64,000 nucleotides of DNA, from the NCBI GenBank assembly GCA_013362805.1, contig JABFVL010000021.1, positions 1 to 64,000 of the forward strand, read 5' to 3'. Within the stretch, counting starts at the first letter, position 1, and each line of letters starts with the position of its first letter. The stretch is from Mycobacteriales bacterium (GTDB lineage Bacteria; Actinomycetota; Actinomycetes; Mycobacteriales; QHCE01). This document shows, piece by piece, positions 46,767-56,955 of this stretch. The translations under genes and the position numbers were made by a program. Under the pieces are notes generated by a model. It made no database searches. It was not told where the DNA came from and saw nothing but the letters and a program-made list of their open reading frames with translations.

Positions 46767-47750
46767 GTGTCTCGTCGTCGTGCTGAGCGTCTTGTGAATC
46801 TGGTGTTGTGTCTGCTGTCGACACGGCGCTTTCTCACCGCAGAGCAGATCGCCCGGATTGTCCCGGGATATGAGCACGATGCGACAGATTCCAGAGCTCA
46901 CGAAGCGTTCCAGCGCATGTTTGAACGCGACAAGGCTGAACTCCGCGAATTGGGCGTTCCCATTGAGACCGGCACATCGAGTGTTTTTGATGCCGAGCCT
47001 GGTTATCGAGTCGCTCCTGGCGACTACTCGCTGCCCGAAATTTCACTGGAGCCAGATGAAGCGGCGGCCGTGGGGTTGGCGGTGCGGCTATGGCAAAACG
47101 CGGGGCGGCAAAGCGCGGGTTTGGCGCTAGCGGCCTCGCGAGGTTTGCGCAAAATCCGGGCGGCGGGCGTGGAGATCGCCCCACCGCATTTGTTGGGTAT
47201 AGAGCCCGTCATCGCCGCCGATCCGGCATTGGAGCCGCTGTTAGCCGCGGTGCGCACTCGTCGAGTTGTGCGATTTATGTACGCGAAACCCCGTGAATTT
47301 CGGGCTCAGCAGCGCCAAATCCAGCCCTGGGGCGTGGTGTGTATGCGTGGGCGTTGGTATGTCGTTGGGTTTGATGTCATGCGCGGTGCCGCCCGTGCAT
47401 TTCGACTGTCTCGCATTCAGGGTGAAGTTCGCACTACTGGCCCGGCGAAAGCGTTTGAGCCCCCAGCCGATCTGGACCTGGCCAGCCACGTTGGCGCGAC
47501 TCGACCTGAACGCGTCGAGTCCGCCCGCGTCAAGGCCCGACCTGGTGTGGCGGCGGGTCTGCGGCGCGAAGCCACCCACATCGAGTCGGGGGAGGATGGG
47601 GATGTGTTGACCGTTCCGTTCGCGGACGTGCGAAGTTTCGCGTCGCGGCTGGCCTCGTATGGATCGGCCGTGGTTGTACTTGATCCCCCCGAGGTGCGAG
47701 ACGCCGTTGTGGTTCGACTCAAAGCCTTGTCGGAGGTACCGGTCTCATGA
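46767..47750 (+). CDS. pafB: WYL-domain transcription regulator PafB
   Basis: The 327-residue protein has an N-terminal winged helix (MSRRRAERLVNLVLCLL, LTAEQIARIVPGYE), a central dimer region and a WYL domain (RRVVRFMYAKP, WGVVCMRGRWYVVGFDV). With PafC it forms the single-stranded-DNA-responsive activator of the RecA/LexA-independent DNA-damage response. The stop overlaps pafC as ATGA. Confidence 0.94.
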   Translation: MSRRRAERLVNLVLCLLSTRRFLTAEQIARIVPGYEHDATDSRAHEAFQRMFERDKAELRELGVPIETGTSSVFDAEPGYRVAPGDYSLPEISLEPDEAAAVGLAVRLWQNAGRQSAGLALAASRGLRKIRAAGVEIAPPHLLGIEPVIAADPALEPLLAAVRTRRVVRFMYAKPREFRAQQRQIQPWGVVCMRGRWYVVGFDVMRGAARAFRLSRIQGEVRTTGPAKAFEPPADLDLASHVGATRPERVESARVKARPGVAAGLRREATHIESGEDGDVLTVPFADVRSFASRLASYGSAVVVLDPPEVRDAVVVRLKALSEVPVS

Positions 47751-48691
47751 AAACAAACGACCGGCTCTCCCGCCTGCTAGTCCTAGTTCCCTATTTTCTC
47801 GCTCGTCCAGGCATCGCTCTCCACAAAGCCGCCGATGATCTCGGCATCAGCGAAGCCGAATTGGCCGATGACTTGCAGCTGCTCTTCGTCTGCGGTTTGC
47901 CGGGTTATGGGCCGGGCGAGCTGATCGATATGTCTCTTGGCGATGGCACAGTCACTATCACTTATGACGCGGGTATGAGTCGCCCATTGCGCCTCAGCGC
48001 GCAGGAGGCTGTGGCCCTTGTGGTCGCCTTGCGCGCGCTCGCGGAAGTGCCGGGCTTGGCCGCCGGTGACGTAGTGGCCCGCGCATTGGACAAAGTTGAG
48101 CAAGCGGCTGGAGATCTGGCTGATGCCGCCTCTCAAGTGTCAGTGCGCACTCAGGTGAGCGCGGCGACCATGCGGGTTGTCAGTGGGGCTGTCAACCGGC
48201 AACACGTTTTGGAACTCACCTATTACTCAGCTGGCCGGGACGAGCTCACCGAGCGAGTCGTTGATCCGATGCGGGTGCTGTTGCGCGATGGTCACAGCTA
48301 TCTTGAGGCGTGGTGCCGCACCGCAGGTGCTGTGCGTATTTTTCGACTTGATCGCATTGATGGCGTTGTGGAGCGCGACGAACCCTCGGCACCTCCATCG
48401 GATGCCCGAGCCAGTGAAATTCAGGATGGAGTATTTCGCCCAAGCGCCAACACGCCACTTATCGAGCTGCGGGTAGGGCGTGAATCTCGCTGGATTGCCG
48501 ACTACTACCCATGTGAGACGGTGCGGACCGAACCCGATGGCCGCATTTACGTGGCGATGTATGCCAGTGACTTGGATTGGGCTCGCAGGCGAGTAATGGC
48601 ATTGCCCGACGACGTGGAAGTGCTTGCCCCAGTGGAACTAGCTCAAGCCGTTGTTGCGGAGGCCCGCGCGGCACTTGCCGCCTATCAATAG
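47747..48691 (+). CDS. pafC: WYL-domain transcription regulator PafC
   Basis: The 314-residue partner of PafB begins with a winged-helix region (RLSRLLVLVPYFLARPG, DDLGISEAELADDLQLL) followed by a WYL domain (VLELTYYSAGRDELTERVVDP, SYLEAWCRTAGAVRIFRLDRID). It is translated from an ATG overlapping the pafB stop. A PafBC-type promoter candidate lies upstream of pup in the same locus. Confidence 0.93.
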   Translation: MKTNDRLSRLLVLVPYFLARPGIALHKAADDLGISEAELADDLQLLFVCGLPGYGPGELIDMSLGDGTVTITYDAGMSRPLRLSAQEAVALVVALRALAEVPGLAAGDVVARALDKVEQAAGDLADAASQVSVRTQVSAATMRVVSGAVNRQHVLELTYYSAGRDELTERVVDPMRVLLRDGHSYLEAWCRTAGAVRIFRLDRIDGVVERDEPSAPPSDARASEIQDGVFRPSANTPLIELRVGRESRWIADYYPCETVRTEPDGRIYVAMYASDLDWARRRVMALPDDVEVLAPVELAQAVVAEARAALAAYQ

Positions 48692-48737
48692 CGTGCGGCA
48701 TGTGGGGCCAATGTGTTCACGGCTGTATGGTGACCGC

Positions 48738-48932
48738 ATGCATGTGGCGGTGTGGATAGCTTTGGGTCTGGTCGTTTTCGCGTTGGTAGCTTTGGTGCTG
48801 CTCGGGGTGTCGGTCATGCAGCGACTCGGTCCTTTGCAACGAGCTCAGGCTCGGTTGCTCAAGCGGGTTGAAGCTGCACAAAGCTTGGCGGGCGAACTGC
48901 AAGAGGTGCAAAAACAGAGCTTACGGGGCTAG
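48738..48932 (+). CDS. Small single-pass membrane protein upstream of tatA
   Basis: This 64-residue protein has one N-terminal transmembrane helix (residues 3-27, VAVWIALGLVVFALVALVLLG) and a charged coiled-coil-like tail (RLGPLQRAQARLLKRVEAAQSLAGELQEVQ). Similar tiny proteins are found between pafC and tatA in actinobacteria. Function is unknown. It lies 46 bp after pafC and 40 bp before tatA, probably in the same transcript. Confidence 0.7.
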   Translation: MHVAVWIALGLVVFALVALVLLGVSVMQRLGPLQRAQARLLKRVEAAQSLAGELQEVQKQSLRG

Positions 48933-48972
48933 CCGTACCATAGAGGGCGACTGTCATCAACGGGAGAGGTGC

Positions 48973-49239
48973 GTGGCCATGCGGCCGTGGCATATCGTTG
49001 TCGTAGTTTTGGTGTTTTTGCTGTTCTTCGGCATCCCAAAGCTCCCTGAATTGGCGCGGGCAATTGGTCGGTCTTTGCGCATTTTTAAAGCGGAAACTAA
49101 AGACTTGATGAGCGATGACGTGCAGTCCAAAGCTGATGCCAAGAGCACCAGCGAGCTCAACAAGGGCGTGAAATCCGAGCAGACCGAGAAGAGCTCACTC
49201 ACTGGCGAGGTGCTTGACGCCGAGCGCGACAAGCGCTAG
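48973..49239 (+). CDS. tatA: Sec-independent translocase subunit TatA
   Basis: The 88-residue protein has the classic TatA layout: a short N-terminus (MRPWHIVVVV), transmembrane helix (about 8-22, ending FFGIPKLPE), the FG hinge, an amphipathic helix (LARAIGRSLRIFKAETKD) and a polar tail. It forms the pore of the Tat export system with TatC, 18 bp downstream. The GTG at 48973 with GGGAGAGG upstream is preferred over the ATG at 48979. Confidence 0.92.
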   Translation: MAMRPWHIVVVVLVFLLFFGIPKLPELARAIGRSLRIFKAETKDLMSDDVQSKADAKSTSELNKGVKSEQTEKSSLTGEVLDAERDKR

Positions 49240-49257
49240 CGCAGAGGGCATGGCACA

Positions 49258-50076
49258 GTGGCGCTCTTGGGAATCAGTAAAAAATCTTCCGGCTCGAAAC
49301 CAAAACCTGATCTTGGTGCGCCGATGTCGCTCCGCGATCATTTGCGGGAGCTGCGAAATCGCCTGATCAAGGCGATGCTGGCGATTTTGATTGGGCTAGT
49401 CATTGGTCTCATCGTCGCCGAGCCGGTGCAAGATTTTATTAATGCGCCCTACTGTGATCGTTTTGCTGAAAAATGTAAGTTCACGGCTCAGTCTCCGGTG
49501 GAGCCGTTTCTTCTCACGCTGAAGGTCGGGCTTTACGTCGGAATTCTGCTGGCCTCACCATTCTGGCTCTATCAGTTGTGGGCATTTATCGCGCCCGGGC
49601 TGTACCGCCGGGAAAAGCGCTGGGCTTACATCTTCGCCGCCGTCGCCACGCCGTTGTTTCTTGCTGGCGCGATTCTCGCCCACTTCGTCGTTTCCAAGGG
49701 CCTGAGCTTCTTGCTCCCCAGTGATCAATCGCCGTACGACGTCGATGTGAATATCAGCGGATATTTTGACTTCGTGACCGGGATGTTGCTGATCTTTGGC
49801 GCCGCGTTCGAGTTTCCGCTCATCGTTTTTATGCTCAACTTGGCCGGCGTAGCTAGCGCTAAAAAGCTGCTCAGCTGGTGGCGCATCGTCGTGTTTCTCA
49901 TCTTTGTGTTTACCGCAATCGTCACTCCCACCCCAGACCCCTTCGGCATGACAGCTTTGGCTATTCCGATGAGCATTCTGTATTTCATGGCTGTCGGTGC
50001 GGCTTTCTTGAACGACCGCCGCCGAGCTCGGCGAGCGAGCACCGAGCTGCCAGACGACGTAGCCTCTCCGTTGTAG
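49258..50076 (+). CDS. tatC: Sec-independent translocase subunit TatC
   Basis: The 272-residue, six-helix receptor of the Tat pathway has LRDHLRELRNRLIKAML near the N-terminus and the conserved EPFLLTLKVGLY, SPFWLYQLWAFIAPGLYRREKRWA and TPDPFGMTALAIPM segments. It recognises twin-arginine signal peptides. Start GTG 49258; the protein ends with a basic, polar tail. It is followed by helY 26 bp on. Confidence 0.95.
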   Translation: MALLGISKKSSGSKPKPDLGAPMSLRDHLRELRNRLIKAMLAILIGLVIGLIVAEPVQDFINAPYCDRFAEKCKFTAQSPVEPFLLTLKVGLYVGILLASPFWLYQLWAFIAPGLYRREKRWAYIFAAVATPLFLAGAILAHFVVSKGLSFLLPSDQSPYDVDVNISGYFDFVTGMLLIFGAAFEFPLIVFMLNLAGVASAKKLLSWWRIVVFLIFVFTAIVTPTPDPFGMTALAIPMSILYFMAVGAAFLNDRRRARRASTELPDDVASPL

Positions 50077-50102
50077 CGGCCAGGCCCCTATAGCCTTAAG
50101 GC

Positions 50103-52823
50103 ATGAGCACCCCTGCCGCACGCGAGCGCAGCGCCCACCCAGTCTTTACCGAATTTGCCGCCGGGGTGGGTCTGGAGCTCGACGAATTCCAGATCAACGC
50201 CTGTCATGCCCTAGAGCGCGGTCATGGCGTATTGGTCTGCGCCCCCACTGGGGCTGGAAAGACCATTGTCGGCGAATTCGCTGTGCATATCGCGTTGCAG
50301 CAGGGGCGCAAATGTTTCTACACGACTCCAATCAAGGCGCTTTCCAACCAAAAGTTTCACGACCTTGCCCGACAACATGGCCAAGACAATGTTGGTCTGC
50401 TCACCGGCGATAACTCGATTAACGCTGAGGCGCCCATTGTCGTGATGACCACTGAAGTTTTGCGGAACATGCTCTATGCGGGCTCGGCGACGCTGGCGGG
50501 GCTCGGCTATGTCGTTATGGACGAGGTGCACTATCTTGCCGACCGGTTCCGCGGCGCTGTGTGGGAAGAAGTGATCATTCACTTGCCCGAGTCGGTGGCG
50601 CTCGTCTCGCTGTCAGCCACAGTATCCAACGCCGAGGAGTTCGCCGAATGGCTAATCACGGTGCGTGGCCACACGGAAGTAATCGTTAGCGAACATCGAC
50701 CCGTTCCGTTGTGGCAGCACATGCTTGTCGGCAAAAAAATGTTCGACTTGTTCGCCGATGAACAATCAGCGCAAGAGCGGCGAGTGCACCCAGAATTGGT
50801 GCGTGCCACCAGAGACGCGGTCCGAAAAGCTGGCGCGCTCGACATGCGGGGGCGCCGGAGCCGGGGCCCCCGATTTCGTGGAATTGTGCCTAGCCGGGCT
50901 GATGTCATTGAACGTCTTGACCGAGATGGATTGCTCCCCGCGATCACGTTCATCTTTAGCCGCGCTGGTTGCGCGGCGGCCGTACAGCAGTGTTTGAACG
51001 CTGGCCTTCGTCTGACCACCAGCGATGAGCAACAGCAGATTCGACGTCTTGCCGAGCAGCGCACATCTGAGATCAGTGCCGATGATTTGCATGTTTTGGG
51101 CTATTGGGAATGGCTCGATGGTTTGCAGCGTGGAGTGGCGGCCCACCATGCCGGGATGCTGCCCGTCTTTAAGGAAGTAGTGGAGGAGCTTTTCCTGCGT
51201 GGGCTAGTCAAAGCGGTGTTCGCCACTGAAACTTTGGCGCTTGGCATCAATATGCCGGCGCGTTCGGTGGTGTTGGAACGTCTGGTCAAATACAACGGTG
51301 AAGCCCATGTCGATATCACTCCGGGCGAATACACGCAGCTCACTGGCCGGGCTGGTCGGCGTGGCATCGACGTGGAAGGTCACGCCGTGGTGTTGTGGTC
51401 GCCAGAAGTCGACCCGCAACAGGTCGCTGGCCTCGCGTCCACCCGCACTTATCCGCTGAAGTCGAGTTTTGCGCCCTCGTACAACATGGCGGTGAATCTG
51501 GTTGCCACGGTGGGGGCCGATAAAGCCCGTGAACTGCTGGAAACTTCTTTTGCCCAGTTTCAAGCCGACCGGGCAGTGGTTGGAGTGGCGCGTAAAATCA
51601 CGCGCAATCGGGAAGCCTTGCAGTCCTATGCGGAGGCGATGGCCTGTCACCTGGGCGATTTCGCGGAATATTCAGGCATTCGACGGGCCATAAAAGAACG
51701 AGAACGGGTGCTGTCACGTGATACTGCCCATTCGCGTCGTGCCGCGGCGGCTATGTCGTTGGAAAAGCTCAAGATCGGCGATGTGATCATTGTGCCGGGT
51801 GGACGTCGGTCGGGTTTCGCTGTGGTAGTTGACCCCGGGCTCAAGCCCATGTCTGAACCGCGGCCGCTGGTGGTCAGTGAAGATCGATGGTCCGGGCGAT
51901 TGTCGCTAGTGGACTTTCCTGATGCCGTGCGGGCCATTGCTCACATGCGAGTGCCGCGCAATTTCAATCACCGTTCTCCCCAGGCGCGGCGCGATTTGGT
52001 GTCGAGTTTGCGCACGGTCATGGCAACCTTGCCGCCGGAATTTGAGCGGCCTCGGCGTAAGGGCCGCGCCAAGGCGGCCGATGATGAGAAGTTGTTGGAT
52101 CTCAGACGCGCGTTGCGCTCACATCCTTGTCATGGATGTGCCGACCGCGAGGACCATGCTCGCTGGGGTGAGCGGTATTGGCGGCTGGAGCGCGATACTG
52201 CAGCGCTGGAAAATAAAGTGCACAACCGCACAAGTTCGCTGGCTCGGACCTTCGACAAGGTGTGCGCGGTGCTGACCGCTCGCGGGTATCTCAATAGTGA
52301 CGGCCTCACTGCGGCCGGCACCGTCTTGTCCAGAATTTGGGCGGAGACTGATCTCCTGATCGCCGAATGTGTGCGGGCCAAGGTGTGGGAAAAGCTGAAC
52401 CCAGCCGAGCTTGCCGCGGCCGTGTCCGCGTTGGTGTTTGAATCGCGGGGCGGTGACACGGGCACTCCGGGTATGCCGGCCGGTCCGATTTCGGAGGCGT
52501 TGGCAAGCACGGTGCGATTGTGGGGCGAGCTGGACGCTCAGGAAACCGAACACGGTCTGTCGCTTACCCGTGAGCCGGATCTGGGTTTTGTATGGCCGGT
52601 TTTGCGATGGGCGCGTGGTGAGGGCTTGCCTAGGGCGTTGGCCGCTGGTGGTGGACCGGACAATGAAATGCCGGCGGGTGACTTCGTGCGGTGGGCCCGG
52701 CAGGTCATTGACTTGTTGGATCAAATTTCCAAGATCCCCGGCGGTTCGGCTGAGTTGCGCGCCAATGCGGTCGCAGCTATCGGGGCGATTCGCACTGGCG
52801 TGGTCGCCTATTCGAGTATGTGA
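50103..52823 (+). CDS. helY: Ski2/Mtr4-like ATP-dependent helicase HelY
   Basis: This 906-residue DExH helicase has motif I APTGAGKT, the Walker B box MDEVHYL, motif III SATVSN and motif VI QLTGRAGRRGID, then a C-terminal DSHCT-like domain. It matches mycobacterial HelY (Rv2092c), which likewise follows tatC. RNA-related processing is likely, although the substrate is not established by sequence. Its end overlaps the convergent exonuclease gene by 16 bp. Confidence 0.93.
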   Translation: MSTPAARERSAHPVFTEFAAGVGLELDEFQINACHALERGHGVLVCAPTGAGKTIVGEFAVHIALQQGRKCFYTTPIKALSNQKFHDLARQHGQDNVGLLTGDNSINAEAPIVVMTTEVLRNMLYAGSATLAGLGYVVMDEVHYLADRFRGAVWEEVIIHLPESVALVSLSATVSNAEEFAEWLITVRGHTEVIVSEHRPVPLWQHMLVGKKMFDLFADEQSAQERRVHPELVRATRDAVRKAGALDMRGRRSRGPRFRGIVPSRADVIERLDRDGLLPAITFIFSRAGCAAAVQQCLNAGLRLTTSDEQQQIRRLAEQRTSEISADDLHVLGYWEWLDGLQRGVAAHHAGMLPVFKEVVEELFLRGLVKAVFATETLALGINMPARSVVLERLVKYNGEAHVDITPGEYTQLTGRAGRRGIDVEGHAVVLWSPEVDPQQVAGLASTRTYPLKSSFAPSYNMAVNLVATVGADKARELLETSFAQFQADRAVVGVARKITRNREALQSYAEAMACHLGDFAEYSGIRRAIKERERVLSRDTAHSRRAAAAMSLEKLKIGDVIIVPGGRRSGFAVVVDPGLKPMSEPRPLVVSEDRWSGRLSLVDFPDAVRAIAHMRVPRNFNHRSPQARRDLVSSLRTVMATLPPEFERPRRKGRAKAADDEKLLDLRRALRSHPCHGCADREDHARWGERYWRLERDTAALENKVHNRTSSLARTFDKVCAVLTARGYLNSDGLTAAGTVLSRIWAETDLLIAECVRAKVWEKLNPAELAAAVSALVFESRGGDTGTPGMPAGPISEALASTVRLWGELDAQETEHGLSLTREPDLGFVWPVLRWARGEGLPRALAAGGGPDNEMPAGDFVRWARQVIDLLDQISKIPGGSAELRANAVAAIGAIRTGVVAYSSM

Positions 52824-53728
52824 AGTGCTTTACAGAGTCGGCCTAGGACGTTGGCGAGCCCAAATCGTTCGGCGAGTTCAGCGAGGGCGGCTGGATCGGC
52901 GATCTTCGTGGGCAGCGCGGCGGTGAGCGCGGGAAGTGGCACGTCACGAGCGGTGCGCACTACTTGTGCCGCGGCTGTGAGATATTCCCGTGCTTCGGTC
53001 ACTTTCCGTTCTGCGCTACCGAGTCGGGCGGGTGGGTTTTGCAGGAGTTGAGCGATCGTGCCATGTGTTTTTAGGAGTTGGGCGGCTGTTTTGTCACCTA
53101 CTCCTTTGACTCCGGGTAGTCCATCGCTTGGATCACCGCGGAGTGCAGCGAAGTCCGCGTATTGCCCGGCGCTGATTCCATATCGGTCTTGGATCCTGGC
53201 ATTGTTCATGATTTCGAGTTTTGCGACGCCTTTGCCGGTGTAGAGCACACGTACGGGTTTGGCGTCATCAATGAGTTGGAACAGGTCGCGGTCGCCGGTG
53301 ACGACGTCTACTGGGCCTGTTGCTTTTTCGCTGAGAGTGGCGATAACGTCGTCGGCTTCGTAGTTGGGCGCGCCGATCGCGGTGATTCCGACGGCTTTCA
53401 GGGCGTTCAACATGATGGGCACTTGGTGGTCAAGTCCGGGTGGTTCGGCTTCGCCAGGTCCGGCGCCGCCCACCAAGGCCTCTTGGCTCTGGTCGACGCG
53501 GTGCGTTTTGTAGGAGGGAATGAGTTCAACCCGCCAGGTTGGCCGCCAGTCTTCGTCGAGGCAGGCCACGATTTCGGTGGGTCCGTATCGTTCGATCAGT
53601 GTGCTGATCATGTCGAGGAATCCGCGTACAGCATTGGTTTGGGTGCCGTCGGGGGCGCGGACTGAACTGGGGACTCCATAGAACGCACGGAAGTAGAGGC
53701 TGGCTGAGTCTAGGAGCATCAAGGTCAC
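52808..53728 (-). CDS. 5'-3' exonuclease (DNA polymerase I-like 5' nuclease)
   Basis: The 306-residue stand-alone 5' nuclease domain resembles the polymerase I N-terminus: MLLDSASLYFRAFYG, EIVACLDEDWRPTWR, TSYK/IPSYKTHRV, APNYEADDVIATL, VDVVTGDRDLFQLI and GDPSDGLPGVKGVGDKTAAQLL. It corresponds to Rv2090 in mycobacteria, also beside helY. It should process flaps or RNA primers. GTG 53728 has GGGAGG 8 bases upstream. Confidence 0.92.
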   Translation of the reverse strand: MTLMLLDSASLYFRAFYGVPSSVRAPDGTQTNAVRGFLDMISTLIERYGPTEIVACLDEDWRPTWRVELIPSYKTHRVDQSQEALVGGAGPGEAEPPGLDHQVPIMLNALKAVGITAIGAPNYEADDVIATLSEKATGPVDVVTGDRDLFQLIDDAKPVRVLYTGKGVAKLEIMNNARIQDRYGISAGQYADFAALRGDPSDGLPGVKGVGDKTAAQLLKTHGTIAQLLQNPPARLGSAERKVTEAREYLTAAAQVVRTARDVPLPALTAALPTKIADPAALAELAERFGLANVLGRLCKALHILE

Positions 53729-53803
53729 GTGGGTAGCCTCCCATGCGCGGTCCGTTTCGCCACATCTGACTCAACTTATTTTCATGCACGATATAGTATT
53801 TAA

Positions 53804-54823
53804 ATGCAAAAAAATGTCACCGTTGCTATCGCCGGAGCCAGTGGCTATGTCGGCGGAGAGCTCATCAGGCTCTTGAGCACCCACCCCCAGGTCACCCTCG
53901 GCGCTTTGGCGGGCGCATCGTCGGCTGGCACAAATCTTGCGGAACACCATCCACATCTGGCCGTCTTGGGGAGGCACGAAATTGTCGCTACCAGTGCGGA
54001 AAACCTGCATGGGCATGACGTTGTTTTTCTCGCGCTGCCACATGGCAGCTCGGCTGGCATAGTTGAGCAGCTCGACCCGAACACAATCGTCATTGATTGC
54101 GGTGCTGACTATCGACTAAGCGATCCGGCGGCATGGGAGAAGTTCTACGGAGGGCCGTACTCCGGAAGCTGGCCATATGGCATGCCCGAGCTCGCTGGCA
54201 TGCGAGGAAAGCTTCGGGATGCGCGTCGTATCGCAGTGCCCGGTTGTTATCCCACGGCCGCGACGCTAGCCATCGCGCCCGCGCTATCGGCTGGGTTGAT
54301 CGAACCCGATGTCGTAGTGGTCGCGGCGAGCGGCACATCGGGGGCGGGCAAGAAGACCGCGCGGCATATGATGAGCGCCGAGGTGATGGGCGCCATGGCC
54401 GCCTACGGTGTGGGCGGCGGGCATCGTCATACCCCCGAAATGGTGCAAAACCTGGGTGGAGCAAAAGTGTCGTTTACTCCGCTACTTGCTCCAATGGCTA
54501 GAGGCATCATTGCCACAGTTTCCGCGCCAGCCTCAGCCCACGCGAGTCTGGCCAGGTTGCGAGATGTTTATGAGCGGGCATATCTCGATGAGCCATTTGT
54601 TCATCTGCTTCCGCCAGGGAAATGGCCAACGACCGCGGCGACTCTGGGTTCGAACATGGTGCATGTTCAGATTGCTCATGACGCTTTCGCGGAACGTGTT
54701 GTCGCGGTCGCGGCGATCGACAACTTGGTAAAGGGCGCCGCTGGACAAGCGGTGCAATGTCTCAATCTCGCGCTTGGTCTGCCCGAAACTATGGCTCTTC
54801 CGGTGGTAGGTGTGGCGCCGTGA
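53804..54823 (+). CDS. argC: N-acetyl-gamma-glutamyl-phosphate reductase
   Basis: The 339-residue enzyme performs the third step of arginine synthesis. GASGYVGGELIRLL (NADP site), the catalytic-cysteine motif PGCYPTAATLAI and GGGHRHTPEM are present. It heads the arg cluster. A TGCA-flanked, AT-rich element at 53784-53810 overlaps its start codon and could be an ARG box. Little leader separates promoter and ATG, so the message may be leaderless. Confidence 0.95.
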   Translation: MQKNVTVAIAGASGYVGGELIRLLSTHPQVTLGALAGASSAGTNLAEHHPHLAVLGRHEIVATSAENLHGHDVVFLALPHGSSAGIVEQLDPNTIVIDCGADYRLSDPAAWEKFYGGPYSGSWPYGMPELAGMRGKLRDARRIAVPGCYPTAATLAIAPALSAGLIEPDVVVVAASGTSGAGKKTARHMMSAEVMGAMAAYGVGGGHRHTPEMVQNLGGAKVSFTPLLAPMARGIIATVSAPASAHASLARLRDVYERAYLDEPFVHLLPPGKWPTTAATLGSNMVHVQIAHDAFAERVVAVAAIDNLVKGAAGQAVQCLNLALGLPETMALPVVGVAP

Positions 54824-54885
54824 ATACCTTCGGGTTGCTCATGGGGTAATCGGCGCAAATTTTGTGCCCAAATCTGACATACCTA

Positions 54886-54921
54886 TTGCATTTATATCGT
54901 GACTCATGCATGATTATGCGT
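54886..54921. promoter_or_regulatory. Tandem ARG-box candidates upstream of argJ
   Basis: Two TGCAT-type AT-rich elements lie at 54886-54902 and 54906-54921; the second is a near-perfect palindrome (ATGCATGATTATGCGT). The argJ ATG follows at 54923. They resemble ArgR operators, and argR is in this cluster. Confidence 0.55.
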
Positions 54922-54922
54922 C

Positions 54923-56074
54923 ATGACGATCACTTCCCCTCAAGGCTTCCAAGCATCAGGCATAGCCTGCGGCCTGAAAAGTAGTGGCGCCCCTGACCTT
55001 GCCCTCGTGAGAAATGAAGGACCCCAATTCACCGCCGCTGGGGTCTTCACCGCCAACCGCGTGCAAGCCGCGCCAGTGCAATACACGAAAAAAATCCTGG
55101 TCAATGGGGCGCTGAAAGCCATCGTCCTTAACTCAGGCGGCGCCAACGCCTGCACCGGTGTTCCCGGATATCAAGACACCATCGACACCGCAGAACAGGT
55201 AGCCAATGCACTTTCCATTGACGCCGACCAAGTCGCCGTCTGCTCAACGGGCCTGATCGGGGAGCGGCTTCCCATGCCCGCATTGCTCGCCGGGGTGCAA
55301 ATGGCCTCGACCCAGCTGCGCGCTGACGGTGGCCACGATGCCGCGGAAGCAATCCTTACCACCGACTCAAAAGCCAAGACCGTCAACCACGCGGCCGAGA
55401 ACTACACCATCGGAGCGATGGCCAAGGGCGCCGGAATGTTGGCCCCGAGCTTGGCCACCATGCTGGTGGTCATCACCACGGACGCCGCGATCGCAGCCGC
55501 TGATGCCGACAAAGCGCTACGACAAGCCGTGCTGCACACCTTCGACCGACTTGACTCCGATGGATGCATGTCCACAAATGACACGGTGCTCCTACTGGCT
55601 AATGGGGCCTCCGGTCACACACCCGCGCTCTCGGACTTCACCGAACAGCTCACCGCGGTGTGTGCCGATCTGTCCGCCCAGTTGATGTCCGATGCTGAAG
55701 GTTCCACTAAAGACGTGATTATCACTGTCACTCAGGCGGCGACCGAAGCTGAAGCGGTTGAGGTCGCTCGTGCCATTGCCCGCAACAACTTGTTGAAATG
55801 CGCGCTGTTTGGCAACGACCCGAACTGGGGTCGGGTGCTGGCCGCGATTGGAACCACAACCGCGACCTTTGACCCCGATCAACTCGATGTCGCCATCAAT
55901 GGTTCGTGGGTTTGTGAGGGCGGTGCCGCCGCCGCTGATCGTTCCACAGTGGATCTAGGGGGGCGCGAGATCAACATCACCGCGCGGCTCAACGCCGGAC
56001 CGGCGCAAGCCACCGTCTTCACCAATGACCTCTCCCATGCGTATGTTCACGAGAATTCGGCGTACTCATCATGA
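54923..56074 (+). CDS. argJ: Bifunctional ornithine acetyltransferase/N-acetylglutamate synthase
   Basis: The 383-residue precursor self-cleaves before Thr in [14 protein letters not shown] to form two subunits. ArgJ recycles the acetyl group from N-acetylornithine to glutamate. [20 protein letters not shown] and [13 protein letters not shown] are conserved. A bifunctional form would explain the lack of argA/argE here, though monofunctionality is possible. The TGA overlaps the argB ATG. Confidence 0.95.
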   Translation: MTITSPQGFQASGIACGLKSSGAPDLALVRNEGPQFTAAGVFTANRVQAAPVQYTKKILVNGALKAIVLNSGGANACTGVPGYQDTIDTAEQVANALSIDADQVAVCSTGLIGERLPMPALLAGVQMASTQLRADGGHDAAEAILTTDSKAKTVNHAAENYTIGAMAKGAGMLAPSLATMLVVITTDAAIAAADADKALRQAVLHTFDRLDSDGCMSTNDTVLLLANGASGHTPALSDFTEQLTAVCADLSAQLMSDAEGSTKDVIITVTQAATEAEAVEVARAIARNNLLKCALFGNDPNWGRVLAAIGTTTATFDPDQLDVAINGSWVCEGGAAAADRSTVDLGGREINITARLNAGPAQATVFTNDLSHAYVHENSAYSS

Positions 56075-56955
56075 AAACAACACCACTAACCGCAGCACGC
56101 GACAAAGCCGCCACTTTGGTGGAGGCACTGCCGTGGATACGTCGATTTCGTGGAGCGACAGTCGTCGTGAAATTTGGCGGGAGCGCGATGACCGATCCCG
56201 CGCTGGCGGAGTCATTCGCCGCCGACGTGGTGTTTCTACATTCGGTGGGCGTTCACCCCGTCATCGTCCATGGCGGTGGCCCGCACATCAGCGCGATGCT
56301 CGACAAACTCGGTGTTACCACCGAATTTCGAGGTGGTTTGCGCGTGACAACCGAAGAAGCGATAGATGTAGTGCGCATGGTCTTGGTGGGTCAGGTGGGC
56401 CGGGACCTCATCGGGGTCATCAATCAATATGGCCCGCTCGCGGTCGGCATGTCTGGGGAAGACGCTCAGCTGTTCACCGCCGCACGTCGTTCAGCGATCG
56501 TTGACGGAGAGCCCGTTGATGTAGGGCTGGTGGGTGACATAACTCGTGTGAACACCTCGCTTGTCACTGAGACTTTGGCCGCCGGCCGCATCCCGGTTAT
56601 CGCCTCGTGCGCTCCTGACATTGATGGCCAGCTGCACAACGTGAACGCGGACACAGCGGCGGCGGCACTGGCCACCGCGCTGAATGCTCACAAATTGGTG
56701 CTGCTCACCGATGTCGATGGACTTTATTCCGATTGGCCAGATCCGAACTCTCGCATCGCGCAGCTTACGGTCTCCGAGCTGGAGTCGTTGCTGCCGACCT
56801 TGGAAGGAGGCATGGTGCCAAAGATGCAGGCATGTTTCACAGCGGTAGATGGGGGAGTGCGGCAGGCTCACGTGGTTGACGGGCGGGCGCCGCATTCGGT
56901 TCTGTTGGAGATATTTACCGACATGGGGGTGGGAACGATGGTGGTGCCGTCATGA
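56071..56955 (+). CDS. argB: Acetylglutamate kinase
   Basis: The 294-residue amino-acid kinase phosphorylates N-acetylglutamate. [11 protein letters not shown] (phosphate binding), [15 protein letters not shown] and [18 protein letters not shown] are characteristic. It lies between argJ and argD, overlapping both by the ATGA tetranucleotide. A hexameric, arginine-inhibited form cannot be told from sequence alone. Confidence 0.95.
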   Translation: MKTTPLTAARDKAATLVEALPWIRRFRGATVVVKFGGSAMTDPALAESFAADVVFLHSVGVHPVIVHGGGPHISAMLDKLGVTTEFRGGLRVTTEEAIDVVRMVLVGQVGRDLIGVINQYGPLAVGMSGEDAQLFTAARRSAIVDGEPVDVGLVGDITRVNTSLVTETLAAGRIPVIASCAPDIDGQLHNVNADTAAAALATALNAHKLVLLTDVDGLYSDWPDPNSRIAQLTVSELESLLPTLEGGMVPKMQACFTAVDGGVRQAHVVDGRAPHSVLLEIFTDMGVGTMVVPS

